Positions 1 to 6,935 are shown, counted from the stretch's first letter. The stretch is 12,425 bases of DNA from Bacteroidota bacterium (GCA_947450015.1 CANFUB010000053.1:1-12425), one strand, 5' to 3'. A program made the numbers and translations. Notes: a model not told the origin generated them from the sequence alone.

Positions 1-485
1 GAACACCAGCCCATCATTTGGTGGTTATAAGCATCCATCAAACCATCGTTCGATAAACCATCTACCATTGTTACGTTGCCATATTTATAGCCCGTTCTGC
101 TGCCCATCATGTAATGTGGCACTTGGCTCATGTTTTCCATACCACCTGCTACGATTACATCAGCTACACCGGTCATAATTTGCTGCGCACCCAATGATAC
201 TGATTTCATACCGCTGGCACATACTTTATTGATGGTGGTAGCTTGCACTGTATTTGGCAAACCTGCATGCATCGCTGCTTGGCGGGCAGGGGCCTGACCT
301 AAACCAGCTTGCAATACGCTTCCAAAATACACTTCTTGTACTTCTTCGCCTTTTAAATTAATTCTATCTAAAGCACCTTTAATAGCTGTTGCGCCTAGTT
401 TTGTTGCTGGCACACCAGATAATGAGCCCATGAATCCACCTAGTGGAGTTCTTACTGCTGAAACGATGTATACTTCTTTTGACAT
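1..485 (-). CDS. Thiolase (acetyl-CoA C-acyltransferase), N-terminal part, runs off the left edge
   Basis: Reading the minus strand from the ATG at 485-483 gives 161 residues of a thiolase before the window ends. Visible family features are the start MSKEVYIVSAVRTPLG, the region GQAPARQAA (about residues 63-71) and the nucleophile motif NKVCASGMKS. Its Cys89 is the residue acylated in the first half-reaction. GGMENMS follows at about 114-120. Thiolases condense two acetyl-CoA to acetoacetyl-CoA or cleave 3-ketoacyl-CoA in beta-oxidation; the N-terminal half does not separate these roles. The C-terminal half, with the second Cys and the His, lies outside the window. The leader is A-rich with no Shine-Dalgarno sequence. 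The gene is divergent from lpxB with 110 bp between the starts. Thiolase identity is firm; biosynthetic versus degradative role is open. Confidence 0.93.
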   Translation of the reverse strand, partial: MSKEVYIVSAVRTPLGGFMGSLSGVPATKLGATAIKGALDRINLKGEEVQEVYFGSVLQAGLGQAPARQAAMHAGLPNTVQATTINKVCASGMKSVSLGAQQIMTGVADVIVAGGMENMSQVPHYMMGSRTGYKYGNVTMVDGLSNDGLMDAYNHQMMGWC

Positions 486-505
486 GAGTCTTTTTTTTAG
501 TTGCG

Positions 506-513
506 CAAAAATA
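506..513 (-). promoter_or_regulatory. Possible -7 box for the thiolase gene
   Basis: On the minus strand this octamer reads TATTTTTG, an exact match to the Bacteroidota -7 consensus TAnnTTTG, about 20 nt before the thiolase ATG. No TTG or TTTG -33 element lies 17-23 nt upstream, so only half of the promoter is supported. In such AT-rich DNA a chance match is quite possible. Confidence 0.3.
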
Positions 514-595
514 AGGATTTTTTTGGCTCCTTCATTTCTTTTAATTTTATATCAAATATTGCCTTAAACTATACTTAATTTGTAGTGTTAATAAA

Positions 596-1699
596 ATGAA
601 GTATTACTTAATTGCAGGCGAGGCCAGTGGCGACTTACACGGTGCCAATCTCATGAAGAACATCAAGGCTTTGGATCCTCAGGCTGAGTTCCGATTTTGG
701 GGTGGCGACTTAATGCTTGCCGAAGGCGGTACCTTAGTGAACCATTACCGCGAACGCGCTTTTATGGGCATTACCGAAGTCATTAAGAATTTAGGCAAAA
801 TATTGGGCTTCATGAAACAGTGCAAACAAGATGTTTTAGACTACCAACCCGATGCACTTATATTGGTTGACTATCCCGGCTTTAATTTAAAAATCGCCAA
901 ATTCGCTACTAAGCACAATATTAAGGTTCATTATTATATCAGTCCTAAGGTATGGGCTTGGAATACCAGTCGCGTATACAAAATCAAACGCGATGTCAAA
1001 TACATGTACACCATTCTGCCATTCGAAACGGCTTTCTACAAGCGCTATGGCATGTCTGTGGATTATGTGGGCAATCCAATTTGCGATGCCATTCACCAAT
1101 ACTCATTTGCACCGCATTTTAAGGAAGAACATCAATTCAACAAGCCAGTGATTGCCTTATTGCCTGGCAGTCGCTTAGCCGAGCTTAAATACGTATTACC
1201 AAGCATGCTTTCGGTGGTGAAACAATTTCCCGATTATGAATTTATATTGGCTGGCACCAATGCCATAGATGATGCTACTTATGATTCTTACTTAAAAGAG
1301 ACCCCCATTCGCATCATTAAAAACCAAACCTACGATGTATTGGCGAATGCCCATGCGGCTTTGGTATGCAGCGGAACCGCTACTTTAGAAACGGCTTTGA
1401 TAGAATGTCCTCAAGTGGTTTGTTACCGTTTTAGCAATTTGAGTTATCAGATTGGCAAAAGGGTGATTAAAATTCCTTACATCTCTTTGGTGAATTTAAT
1501 CATGGATAAAAAAATTGTAACAGAACTTATTCAAGATGAATTGAGCACCGAAAACATTGCCAAAGAATTAAATAAAATATTAGATGGCGATGGCAGACGC
1601 GCCATGCAACATAGCTACAAAGCTTTGAAAATAAAGGTAGGTGATTTTGGCGCCTCACAACGCGCAGCGCAACTAATTGTTAAAAGAACCATCAAGTAA
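596..1699 (+). CDS. lpxB: Lipid-A-disaccharide synthase
   Basis: The 367-residue product is a GT-B fold glycosyltransferase of family GT19, close to the 382 residues of E. coli LpxB. It joins UDP-2,3-diacylglucosamine and lipid X to form the beta-1,6 lipid A disaccharide at the cytoplasmic face of the inner membrane. Visible motifs in order: AGEASGDLHGANL (7-19), FMGITEVI (56-63), DALILVDYPGFN (86-97), YISPKVWAW (114-122), VDYVGNP (155-161), LLPGSRLAEL (188-197) and SGTATLETAL (259-268). The last two belong to the nucleotide-sugar binding half. The ATG at 596 is chosen because the conserved N-terminal beta strand and AGEASGD loop follow at once. The gene stands alone on the plus strand, divergent from the thiolase and convergent with the methyltransferase, so it is probably monocistronic. 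It implies a lipopolysaccharide outer membrane. Confidence 0.97.
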   Translation: MKYYLIAGEASGDLHGANLMKNIKALDPQAEFRFWGGDLMLAEGGTLVNHYRERAFMGITEVIKNLGKILGFMKQCKQDVLDYQPDALILVDYPGFNLKIAKFATKHNIKVHYYISPKVWAWNTSRVYKIKRDVKYMYTILPFETAFYKRYGMSVDYVGNPICDAIHQYSFAPHFKEEHQFNKPVIALLPGSRLAELKYVLPSMLSVVKQFPDYEFILAGTNAIDDATYDSYLKETPIRIIKNQTYDVLANAHAALVCSGTATLETALIECPQVVCYRFSNLSYQIGKRVIKIPYISLVNLIMDKKIVTELIQDELSTENIAKELNKILDGDGRRAMQHSYKALKIKVGDFGASQRAAQLIVKRTIK

Positions 1700-1702
1700 A
1701 TT

Positions 1703-1721
1703 TAGTCAACTAAGTTGACTA
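1703..1721. repeat. Perfect 9-bp palindrome just after lpxB
   Basis: TAGTCAACT and AGTTGACTA flank one central base, starting 4 nt after the lpxB stop codon. As RNA this is a hairpin of 8 bp with a 3-nt loop. No T-tract follows on the plus strand, so it is not a canonical intrinsic terminator. It may act as a 3' end stabiliser, a weak terminator or a protein site. Confidence 0.6.
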
Positions 1722-1724
1722 TTA

Positions 1725-1793
1725 GTTATTGGGTTATTAAGTTAATAGGTTATTGAGGAAATCCTTAATAACAAATAACGATTAACAATTAAC
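1725..1793. repeat. Two-armed array of GTTATT-like units between convergent genes
   Basis: The left arm carries four units (GTTATT, GTTATT, GTTAAT, GTTATT) starting at 1725, 1733, 1741 and 1749, exactly 8 bp apart. The right arm carries four inverted units (AATAAC, AATAAC, ATTAAC, ATTAAC) starting at 1767, 1774, 1781 and 1788, exactly 7 bp apart. The last unit overlaps the methyltransferase stop codon. The arms therefore form a long imperfect inverted repeat with a centre near 1760. Different periods in the two arms argue against one simple inversion of a single array. Confidence 0.65.
1749..1772. terminator. Candidate bidirectional terminator hairpin between lpxB and the rRNA methyltransferase gene
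   Basis: The core of the repeat array forms a 10-bp stem, GTTATTGAGG with CCTTAATAAC, closed by the loop AAAT. One pair is a G-T wobble. It sits in the 93-bp gap between convergent genes, where a shared terminator is expected. The stem is AT-rich and lacks a clean T-run on either side, so termination efficiency is uncertain. Confidence 0.4.
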
Positions 1794-2956
1794 TATTCTT
1801 TAGGTTTAAAGTTAGTGCGTCTAGTACCCTCATACATCTCGTATTTCACCAATCTGGCATCCAAGGCACCATTGGCTACTTCTTTTCTGCGAGAGGCTTT
1901 TAATCCAACGTATTTCAATGCTTCAAGATTCGCTGTGATAAACCATGCATTGGTTCCTGGATAACTCTTTTTAAGGGTATCTCCTATCGATTTATAGAAC
2001 ACTTCAGTATCAATGTTAATCCGTTCATCGTATGGAGGATTAAAGAGGATGTGTAAGGGCCCTTCTGTTTCTTTTTTAGAATCAAAAAAATCTTGTTGGA
2101 AAACTTCAATGTATTCATCGAGTTCTGCATTTTTTAAATTCTCCTTGGCTTTGGCCACAGCAGTTGCATCCATATCAAAACCTTTGATGGTATAATTGAA
2201 CGGACGTTGTTTTTTCAATAAGGATTCTTTAATGGTATTAAACAAATTGGCATCCCAGTCGCGCCAACGCTCGAAACCAAATTCTTTGCGGTTAGTATTC
2301 GCAGGAATATTATAAGCAATCATAGCGGCTTCAGCTAATATTGTTCCGCTACCGCACATAGGATCTAGGAAATCGCATTGCCCGTCCCAACCAGAAAGTA
2401 TGACCAAACCTGCCGCCAGCACTTCATTAATCGGTGCTACATTGGTTGCCAAGCGGTATCCTCTTTTGTGTAACGACTCTCCCGAACTATCAAGTGCTAC
2501 AGATACTTTATTGTGGTGTATATGAATATTGATTCTCAAGTCGGGCGACTCTAAATCAACACTCGGTCGTTCTTCATATTTATCTCTAAACTGATCGGCA
2601 ATGGCATCTTTTACTTTCTGTGATACATACAAAGAATGGGTAAAGAAATCGGAGAACACGGCTGAGTCGATGGCCAGGGTTTGATGCACACCCATGTAAT
2701 CTGACCAATTAATTTCTCTGATGCCTGCATACAATTCAAATTCGTTGAGTGCTTCGAAGGTATGAATGGGCTTAAGAATTTTGATAGCTGTTCGTGCAGC
2801 GATGTTAACTTTATACATAAAGCCTTTATCGCCTTCGAAACTAACCATGCGCATACCACGCTCAACATTGGCCGCACCAAGGGCCTTCAATTCTGTTTCC
2901 AATAATTCTTCAAAACCGAAGATGGTTTTGGCCACCATTTTATAATTCTCGCTCAT
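1793..2956 (-). CDS. THUMP-domain class I rRNA methyltransferase (23S rRNA guanine-N2, RlmL type)
   Basis: The 387-residue product matches the N-terminal RlmL half of E. coli RlmKL, which makes m2G2445 in 23S rRNA. The RlmK half is absent, so this is a single-enzyme version. Residues about 45-155 form the THUMP RNA-binding region. The Rossmann methyltransferase domain follows, with the SAM-binding motif FLDPMCGSGTILAEAA (196-211), the acidic loop GFDMD (259-263) and the catalytic motif FNPPYDER (305-312), typical of base N-methylation. The ATG at 2956 gives the KMVAKTIFGFEELL start; M7 is an alternative. The gene is 74 bp from the SIMPL gene and convergent with lpxB. Family assignment is firm; the exact target base is inferred from the family. 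Confidence 0.9.
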   Translation of the reverse strand: MSENYKMVAKTIFGFEELLETELKALGAANVERGMRMVSFEGDKGFMYKVNIAARTAIKILKPIHTFEALNEFELYAGIREINWSDYMGVHQTLAIDSAVFSDFFTHSLYVSQKVKDAIADQFRDKYEERPSVDLESPDLRINIHIHHNKVSVALDSSGESLHKRGYRLATNVAPINEVLAAGLVILSGWDGQCDFLDPMCGSGTILAEAAMIAYNIPANTNRKEFGFERWRDWDANLFNTIKESLLKKQRPFNYTIKGFDMDATAVAKAKENLKNAELDEYIEVFQQDFFDSKKETEGPLHILFNPPYDERINIDTEVFYKSIGDTLKKSYPGTNAWFITANLEALKYVGLKASRRKEVANGALDARLVKYEMYEGTRRTNFKPKE

Positions 2957-2972
2957 ATCCTATTCGATACTG

Positions 2973-3005
2973 CAAAAATCCACATTATAAATTGGATTAC
3001 GACAA
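2973..3005 (-). promoter_or_regulatory. Possible promoter of the rRNA methyltransferase gene
   Basis: On the minus strand a TTG (3005-3003) is followed after 22 nt by GATTTTTG (2980-2973). This is one mismatch from the Bacteroidota -7 consensus TAnnTTTG and lies within the accepted 17-23 nt spacing. The box ends 16 nt before the ATG, giving a very short leader. Support is moderate because of the mismatch and the AT-rich background. Confidence 0.35.
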
Positions 3006-3030
3006 TTAAAATGGATTAATTATAAGCGTA

Positions 3031-3762
3031 TTAATTGATACCGAATTGCAATTTTACAGTAACTGTAATTGTTTTATTTTTAGAGGATGTATTATAAGCA
3101 CCGCCATAGGTATAATCTTCGGTACTATTCTGACCCGTAATTTGAAAAATACCCAAATCAGCTTTGCGCAATTTACCCAAGTCACTGCCAGCATTGGTGG
3201 CTACCTTCTCGGCTCTTGCACTAGCGTCTTTGGTGGCATTCGAAATCAATTCGTGTTTAAGGTCGGCCAATTTGGTATAAAGGTAACTAGGCGTTTCTGA
3301 TGTTAATTCAATTCCTTGATCAATCAATTGGGTAACTTCTCTAGAAAGTGATTCAAGCTTATCTACATTCTTCGATTCAACAGTAACGGTTTGAGATAAA
3401 TTATAACCATCGAAGGTTTCGGTTCTTGAGTAGTCTGAATTGGTAATGGTTTTATAATTTTTCTGAATGCTAACGGCAGAGAATTTAATTTCACTTTGTT
3501 TAACCCCATTTTTTAATAAGTACTTGCGAATGGTTTCGGCATCGGCTTTTAATTGGGCATTGGCCTCTTGCAAAGAATAATTATTGCGTGAATAGTAACC
3601 ATTCCATACAATAAGATCTGAAACAAAATCTTGTTGGGCCGAGCCTGTTACAGTAATGGTTTGGTTTTGTTGTTTCGACTTCACCCATCCACTCGAAAGA
3701 ATAAAGGCTCCTAATACAACGGCCGCTGCGATAATGGCGATATTGATTGTTTTGTTTCCCAT
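3031..3762 (-). CDS. Membrane-anchored SIMPL (DUF541) domain protein
   Basis: From the ATG at 3762 the product is 243 residues. Residues about 6-24 are a hydrophobic segment (INIAIIAAAVVLGAFILSSG) with a short basic N-terminus, a signal anchor or uncleaved signal peptide, so the rest is probably periplasmic. The body carries the SIMPL/DUF541 pattern: QTITVTGSA at about 34-42, a helical middle region, an ARAEKVA segment and a final TITVTVKLQFGIN strand. The family includes Brucella BP26/OMP28 and E. coli YggE; its biochemical role is poorly defined. The frame stays open upstream to 3837, but that extension begins inside the stem of the ribosomal operon terminator and would put 25 residues before the membrane segment, so the internal start is preferred. 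Function beyond the domain is not inferred. Confidence 0.85.
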   Translation of the reverse strand: MGNKTINIAIIAAAVVLGAFILSSGWVKSKQQNQTITVTGSAQQDFVSDLIVWNGYYSRNNYSLQEANAQLKADAETIRKYLLKNGVKQSEIKFSAVSIQKNYKTITNSDYSRTETFDGYNLSQTVTVESKNVDKLESLSREVTQLIDQGIELTSETPSYLYTKLADLKHELISNATKDASARAEKVATNAGSDLGKLRKADLGIFQITGQNSTEDYTYGGAYNTSSKNKTITVTVKLQFGIN

Positions 3763-3801
3763 AATGTGATGTAAAAATAATGTTTTTTTACAATTGCACA
3801 T

Positions 3802-3834
3802 AAACAAAAAAACGCCCCGACAAGCGGGGCGTTT
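3802..3834 (-). terminator. Intrinsic terminator of the ribosomal protein operon
   Basis: On the minus strand AAACGCCCCG pairs perfectly with CGGGGCGTTT around the loop CTTGT, a 10-bp GC-rich stem. A run of seven T, then G and more T, follows directly. It lies 23 nt after the rplQ stop codon. This is a textbook Rho-independent terminator and marks the end of the long operon, insulating it from the downstream SIMPL gene. The opposite strand has only a short T-run, so the terminator is mainly one-directional. Confidence 0.93.
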
Positions 3835-3857
3835 CAATTATTGTTAACGAGAAGTGA

Positions 3858-4385
3858 TTAAGCTTCTGGTGTTTCTTCTGGAGCAGCAGTTTCTTCTGCA
3901 GCTGGAGTTTCCTCAACTTTAGGTTCAGCAACTTTTGCTTCAACAGCTTTCTCTGTTTTAGCGCCTCTGCTTCTTCTGGTTTTGGTTTTAGCTGTTTTGT
4001 CTTTTTTACCGATAGCGTCAGTGTATTCGTTAAAATCAACTAATTCTATCATGGCCATTTCAGCGTTATCACCCATACGTGTACCAAGTTTAAGAATTCT
4101 AGTGTATCCACCTGGACGGTTAGCTACTTTCTCAGCAACAGTGCTGAATAATTCTTTAATACTATCTTTATCTCTTAAATAAGAAAATACAGTTCTGCGA
4201 GAGTGCATTGTATCGTTCTTAGATTTAGTGATAATTGGTTCAACATACATACGCAAAGCTTTAGCTTTAGCAACGGTAGTTGTTACACGCTTATGCTTTA
4301 TCAAAGATATGGTTAAGTTGGCAAGTAACGCACGTCTATGTGAGGCGGTTCTTCCTAATTTATTTACTTTATTTCCGTGTCTCAT
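3858..4385 (-). CDS. rplQ: 50S ribosomal protein L17 with a long C-terminal tail
   Basis: Residues 1-119 are the bL17 core, recognisable from MRHGNKVNKLGRTASHRRAL, HKRVTTTVAKAKALR and NRPGGYTRILKLGTRMGDNAEMAMIELVD. E. coli L17 is 127 residues; this protein is 175. The extra tail has a basic part (about 128-145, rich in K and R) and then an acidic, Ala/Glu/Thr/Pro-rich part. Residues 158-175 are three six-residue repeats, EETPAA, EETAAP and EETPEA, mirrored by an 18-bp period in the DNA at 3861-3914. L17 binds 23S rRNA near the exit tunnel. The tail is probably disordered, and Bacteroidota L17 proteins often carry extensions. The gene is last in the operon, 11 nt after rpoA and followed by a terminator. 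Confidence 0.97.
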   Translation of the reverse strand: MRHGNKVNKLGRTASHRRALLANLTISLIKHKRVTTTVAKAKALRMYVEPIITKSKNDTMHSRRTVFSYLRDKDSIKELFSTVAEKVANRPGGYTRILKLGTRMGDNAEMAMIELVDFNEYTDAIGKKDKTAKTKTRRSRGAKTEKAVEAKVAEPKVEETPAAEETAAPEETPEA

Positions 4386-4396
4386 TATACTATTAT

Positions 4397-5389
4397 TTAA
4401 TCTTCGTCAAGGTGGTATTTAGATACGTCCATTCCGAAATTCATTCCTTTTTCTCTTACAAACTCTTCTAATTCAGATAAAGACTTTTTACCAAAGTTTC
4501 TGAATTTCAATAAATCGTCAATATCAAAACTTACTAGTTCACCTAAAGTGCGTATTTCAGCAGCTTTTAAGCAATTGTATGCTCTAACAGATAGATCTAA
4601 ATCAGCTAAGTTAGTTTTCAAGATTTTACGCATGTGTAAGTAGTTCTCGTCAACTTCTTGTGCTGGTTTTTTCACTTGGCTATCTAATAAGATATTCTCA
4701 TCACTGAATAAAATAAAGTGTTGGATTAAGATATTAGCAGCTTCTTTCAAAGCATTTTCTGGGTGAATAGAACCATCAGTTTGCAATTCAATGATTAATT
4801 TCTCGTAATCTGTTTTTTGCTCAACCCTGAAATCTTCAACTGAATATTTAACGTTTTTGATTGGGGTATAGATAGCATCAATTGGAATTAAACCAATTTG
4901 AGCATCTTTAGGTTTGTTTTCGTCGGCTTGAACATAACCTCTACCTTTATCGATAGTGATTTCTAATTCAAGATTAACGAAAGGCTCCATGTTGCAAATA
5001 ACCAAATCAGGATTTAAAACTTCAAAAGTGTTGGTATATCTAGAAATATCGCCAGCTACAAAAGCTTCTTTGCCTTTAATGCTGATGAATATTTTCTCGT
5101 TATCCTCCGTTTTAGCTAATTTTTTAAATCTTACTTGTTTTAAGTTTAAAACAATTTCGGTTACATCTTCTACTACACCTTTAATGGTAGAGAACTCATG
5201 GTCTACACCTTGAATTCTAACCGATGTAATAGCGTATCCTTCTAATGAAGAAAGTAATATTCTGCGCAATGAATTTCCAATGGTGATACCATACCCTTTT
5301 TCCAAAGGGCTAAATTCGAACAGACCATAAAAGTCTGTGTCTTTGTGCATAATTACTCTTTCAGGTTTTTGGAAAGCTAATATTGGCAT
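4397..5389 (-). CDS. rpoA: DNA-directed RNA polymerase subunit alpha
   Basis: The 330-residue alpha subunit nucleates RNA polymerase assembly. The N-terminal domain (about 1-235) contains GYGITIGNSLRRILLSSLEG (32-51), the dimerisation and beta-contact core. A linker leads to the C-terminal domain (about 262-330) with LSVRAYNCLKAAEIRTLGEL and FGKKSLSELEEF. R269, N272 and K303 correspond to E. coli R265, N268 and K298, which contact UP-element DNA and activators, so that surface is conserved. The start MPILAFQKPERV matches the N-terminus usual in Bacteroidota. The gene lies 25 nt after rpsD and 11 nt before rplQ, the standard alpha-operon place. Confidence 0.99.
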   Translation of the reverse strand: MPILAFQKPERVIMHKDTDFYGLFEFSPLEKGYGITIGNSLRRILLSSLEGYAITSVRIQGVDHEFSTIKGVVEDVTEIVLNLKQVRFKKLAKTEDNEKIFISIKGKEAFVAGDISRYTNTFEVLNPDLVICNMEPFVNLELEITIDKGRGYVQADENKPKDAQIGLIPIDAIYTPIKNVKYSVEDFRVEQKTDYEKLIIELQTDGSIHPENALKEAANILIQHFILFSDENILLDSQVKKPAQEVDENYLHMRKILKTNLADLDLSVRAYNCLKAAEIRTLGELVSFDIDDLLKFRNFGKKSLSELEEFVREKGMNFGMDVSKYHLDED

Positions 5390-5414
5390 TTTACTTTTTT
5401 TGTTTAATTAATGA

Positions 5415-6020
5415 TTATTTAGAATACAATTCAACGATTAGTTGTTCTTTGATGTTTTCTGGGATATCTGATCTATCTGGCATATTTACGAATACACCTT
5501 CCATTTCTTTATCATTCCACTCAATCCAACCAAAGCGTTTTCTACCGCTGCTTAAAGAACCGGTAATAACTTCCATTGATTTAGATTTTTCTCTTACTGC
5601 GATTTTATCGCCTGCTTTTAAGTGGTAAGAAGGGATGTTAACGATTTCGCCATTCACTAAGATGTGTTTGTGCAATACTAATTGACGTGCACCACTACGT
5701 GTTGGAGAAATACCCATTCTGTATACCACGTTATCTAATCTTGATTCTAAGAATTTCAATAAGTTTTCACCAGTAACACCACGCTTTGCAGCAGCGATTT
5801 TAAAAGTTTTAGCGAATTGACGCTCTAATAAACCGTATGTATATTTAGCTTTTTGCTTTTCAGCTAGCTGAATAGAATATTCTGATTGTTTACCTCTTCT
5901 ACGAGAGTTTCCATGCATTCCGGGACCATAAGGTTTTTTATCCAAAGCCTTATCCGGACCAAAGATAGCCTCACGGAATCTACGTGCAATTTTTGATTTA
6001 GGACCTGTATATCTTGCCAT
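5415..6020 (-). CDS. rpsD: 30S ribosomal protein S4, zinc-free type
   Basis: The 201-residue uS4 is a primary 16S rRNA binder that starts assembly of the 30S body. In E. coli it also represses the alpha operon by translational feedback. The start MARYTGPKSKIARRFREAIF is typical. The S4 RNA-binding domain spans about 94-156, with RLDNVVYRMGISPTRSGARQ. The protein contains no cysteine, so the four-Cys N-terminal zinc site of many bacterial S4 proteins is absent. The gene is 19 nt after rpsK. Whether it autoregulates here cannot be seen; no pseudoknot was identified. Confidence 0.98.
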   Translation of the reverse strand: MARYTGPKSKIARRFREAIFGPDKALDKKPYGPGMHGNSRRRGKQSEYSIQLAEKQKAKYTYGLLERQFAKTFKIAAAKRGVTGENLLKFLESRLDNVVYRMGISPTRSGARQLVLHKHILVNGEIVNIPSYHLKAGDKIAVREKSKSMEVITGSLSSGRKRFGWIEWNDKEMEGVFVNMPDRSDIPENIKEQLIVELYSK

Positions 6021-6039
6021 TTTTTATTTTCTAATTTGA

Positions 6040-6426
6040 TTAAATACGTCTGCGTTTAGGGGGTCTGCAACCATTGTGTGGAAGTGGTGTGTTGTCATTG
6101 ATAGACATAACCTCTAATCCAATTGCTGCAAGGTTTCTGATAGCTGAATCTCTTCCTGAACCTGGACCTTTAACGAAAACATCAACTTTTCTTAAACCAA
6201 GATCAAAAGCTACTTTACCACAATCTTGACTTGCCAACTGCGCTGCATATGGGGTGTTCTTTTTAGAACCTTTGAAACCCATTTTACCAGCAGATGACCA
6301 TGAGATAACCTCACCATTGGTGTTAGTAACAGACACTATAATATTATTGAAAGATGCTCTGATATGAACCTGACCGATTGGGTCAACTTTAACTTTCTTT
6401 TTCTTTGTATTTTTAGCTGTGCTCAT
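6040..6426 (-). CDS. rpsK: 30S ribosomal protein S11
   Basis: The 128-residue uS11 lies on the 30S platform and contacts the mRNA exit region with S7 and S18. Conserved blocks are KGPGSGRDSAIRNL (86-99) and the basic C-terminus DNTPLPHNGCRPPKRRRI (111-128). The Asn118-Gly119 pair corresponds to the position reported to become isoaspartate in E. coli S11. The Lys-rich N-terminus (KNTKKKKVK) is a normal variable extension. The gene starts 6 nt after the rpsM stop, in the standard rpsM-rpsK-rpsD order. Confidence 0.98.
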   Translation of the reverse strand: MSTAKNTKKKKVKVDPIGQVHIRASFNNIIVSVTNTNGEVISWSSAGKMGFKGSKKNTPYAAQLASQDCGKVAFDLGLRKVDVFVKGPGSGRDSAIRNLAAIGLEVMSINDNTPLPHNGCRPPKRRRI

Positions 6427-6432
6427 GTTTGA

Positions 6433-6810
6433 TTATTTAGTAACTTTTTTCTTGTTAGCAACTGTTTTACGTTTACCTTTTCTGGTACGCGCGTTGTTTT
6501 TGGTACTTTGACCACGTAATGGTAAACCTTTACGGTGACGGGTTCCTCTGTAGCAACCGATGTCCATTAAACGTTTGATGTTTAATTGCACTTCAGAACG
6601 CAATTCACCTTCAGTTTTGAATGAACTTGAAATGATATTTCTAATAGAGGTTAATTCCTCATCATTCCACTCAGCCACTTTTTTATCATGACTAATTTCG
6701 GCTTTATCTAAAATACTACCAGCTCTGCTAGCACCTATTCCAAATATATAGGTTAAACCGATAACACCTCTTTTATTTTTGGGTAAATCAATACCTGCTA
6801 TTCTTGCCAT
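6433..6810 (-). CDS. rpsM: 30S ribosomal protein S13
   Basis: The 125-residue uS13 sits on the 30S head, forms intersubunit bridges and reaches toward P-site tRNA with its basic tail. MARIAGIDLPKNKRG and GLTYIFGIG (18-26) form the N-terminal rRNA-binding part. GCYRGTRHRKGLPLRGQ (85-101) and ARTRKGKRK are the conserved C-terminal blocks. The tail is rich in Lys and Arg. The ATG shares one base with the rpmJ stop codon (TAATG), so the two are likely translationally coupled. Confidence 0.98.
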   Translation of the reverse strand: MARIAGIDLPKNKRGVIGLTYIFGIGASRAGSILDKAEISHDKKVAEWNDEELTSIRNIISSSFKTEGELRSEVQLNIKRLMDIGCYRGTRHRKGLPLRGQSTKNNARTRKGKRKTVANKKKVTK

Positions 6811-6926
6811 TATCCTTGTCTTTGTTTAAATTTAGGGTTCTTTTTGCAAATCACAAAGAGTTTGCCTTTGCGTTTTACTAATTTGCAGTCTACACTGCGT
6901 TTTTTTACTGAAGTTCTAACTTTCAT
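6810..6926 (-). CDS. rpmJ: 50S ribosomal protein L36 with an incomplete zinc-ribbon ligand set
   Basis: The ATG at 6926-6924 opens a 38-codon frame ending at TAA 6812-6810. The protein starts MKVRTSVKKRSVDCKLVKRK and ends NPKFKQRQG, the exact length and layout of bL36. It binds 23S rRNA near the factor-binding region late in 50S assembly. Zinc-binding L36 uses C11, C14, C27 and H33. Here C14 and C27 remain, position 11 is Ser and position 33 is Phe. The site is therefore probably non-functional, the so-called C-minus state. The gene lies 9 nt after infA and overlaps rpsM by one base. Confidence 0.97.
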   Translation of the reverse strand: MKVRTSVKKRSVDCKLVKRKGKLFVICKKNPKFKQRQG

Positions 6927-6935
6927 ATCTTTTGA

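Noticed and set aside
559..582. Promoter for lpxB (TTG, then TTAATTTG)
   Set aside because: The -7 box has one mismatch and the spacing is only 13 nt, outside the 17-23 nt range, so I do not list it as a feature.
887..1099. Minus-strand open frame inside lpxB
   Set aside because: It is antisense to well-conserved LpxB motifs and has no recognisable protein pattern.
3763..3837. N-terminal extension of the SIMPL protein starting MKRPACRGVFLF
   Set aside because: It begins inside the ribosomal operon terminator stem and places Cys-rich, non-family residues ahead of a clear signal anchor. The start at 3762 fits the family.
3788..4039. Minus-strand open frame rich in Lys, Leu and Gln overlapping the end of rplQ
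   Set aside because: It is a shifted reading of the low-complexity rplQ tail and runs into the terminator. It matches no family I recognise.
6741..6748. TATATTTG, a -7-like box on the minus strand inside rpsM
   Set aside because: It lies within coding sequence and has no TTG at the proper distance upstream. Such octamers are expected by chance in AT-rich DNA.
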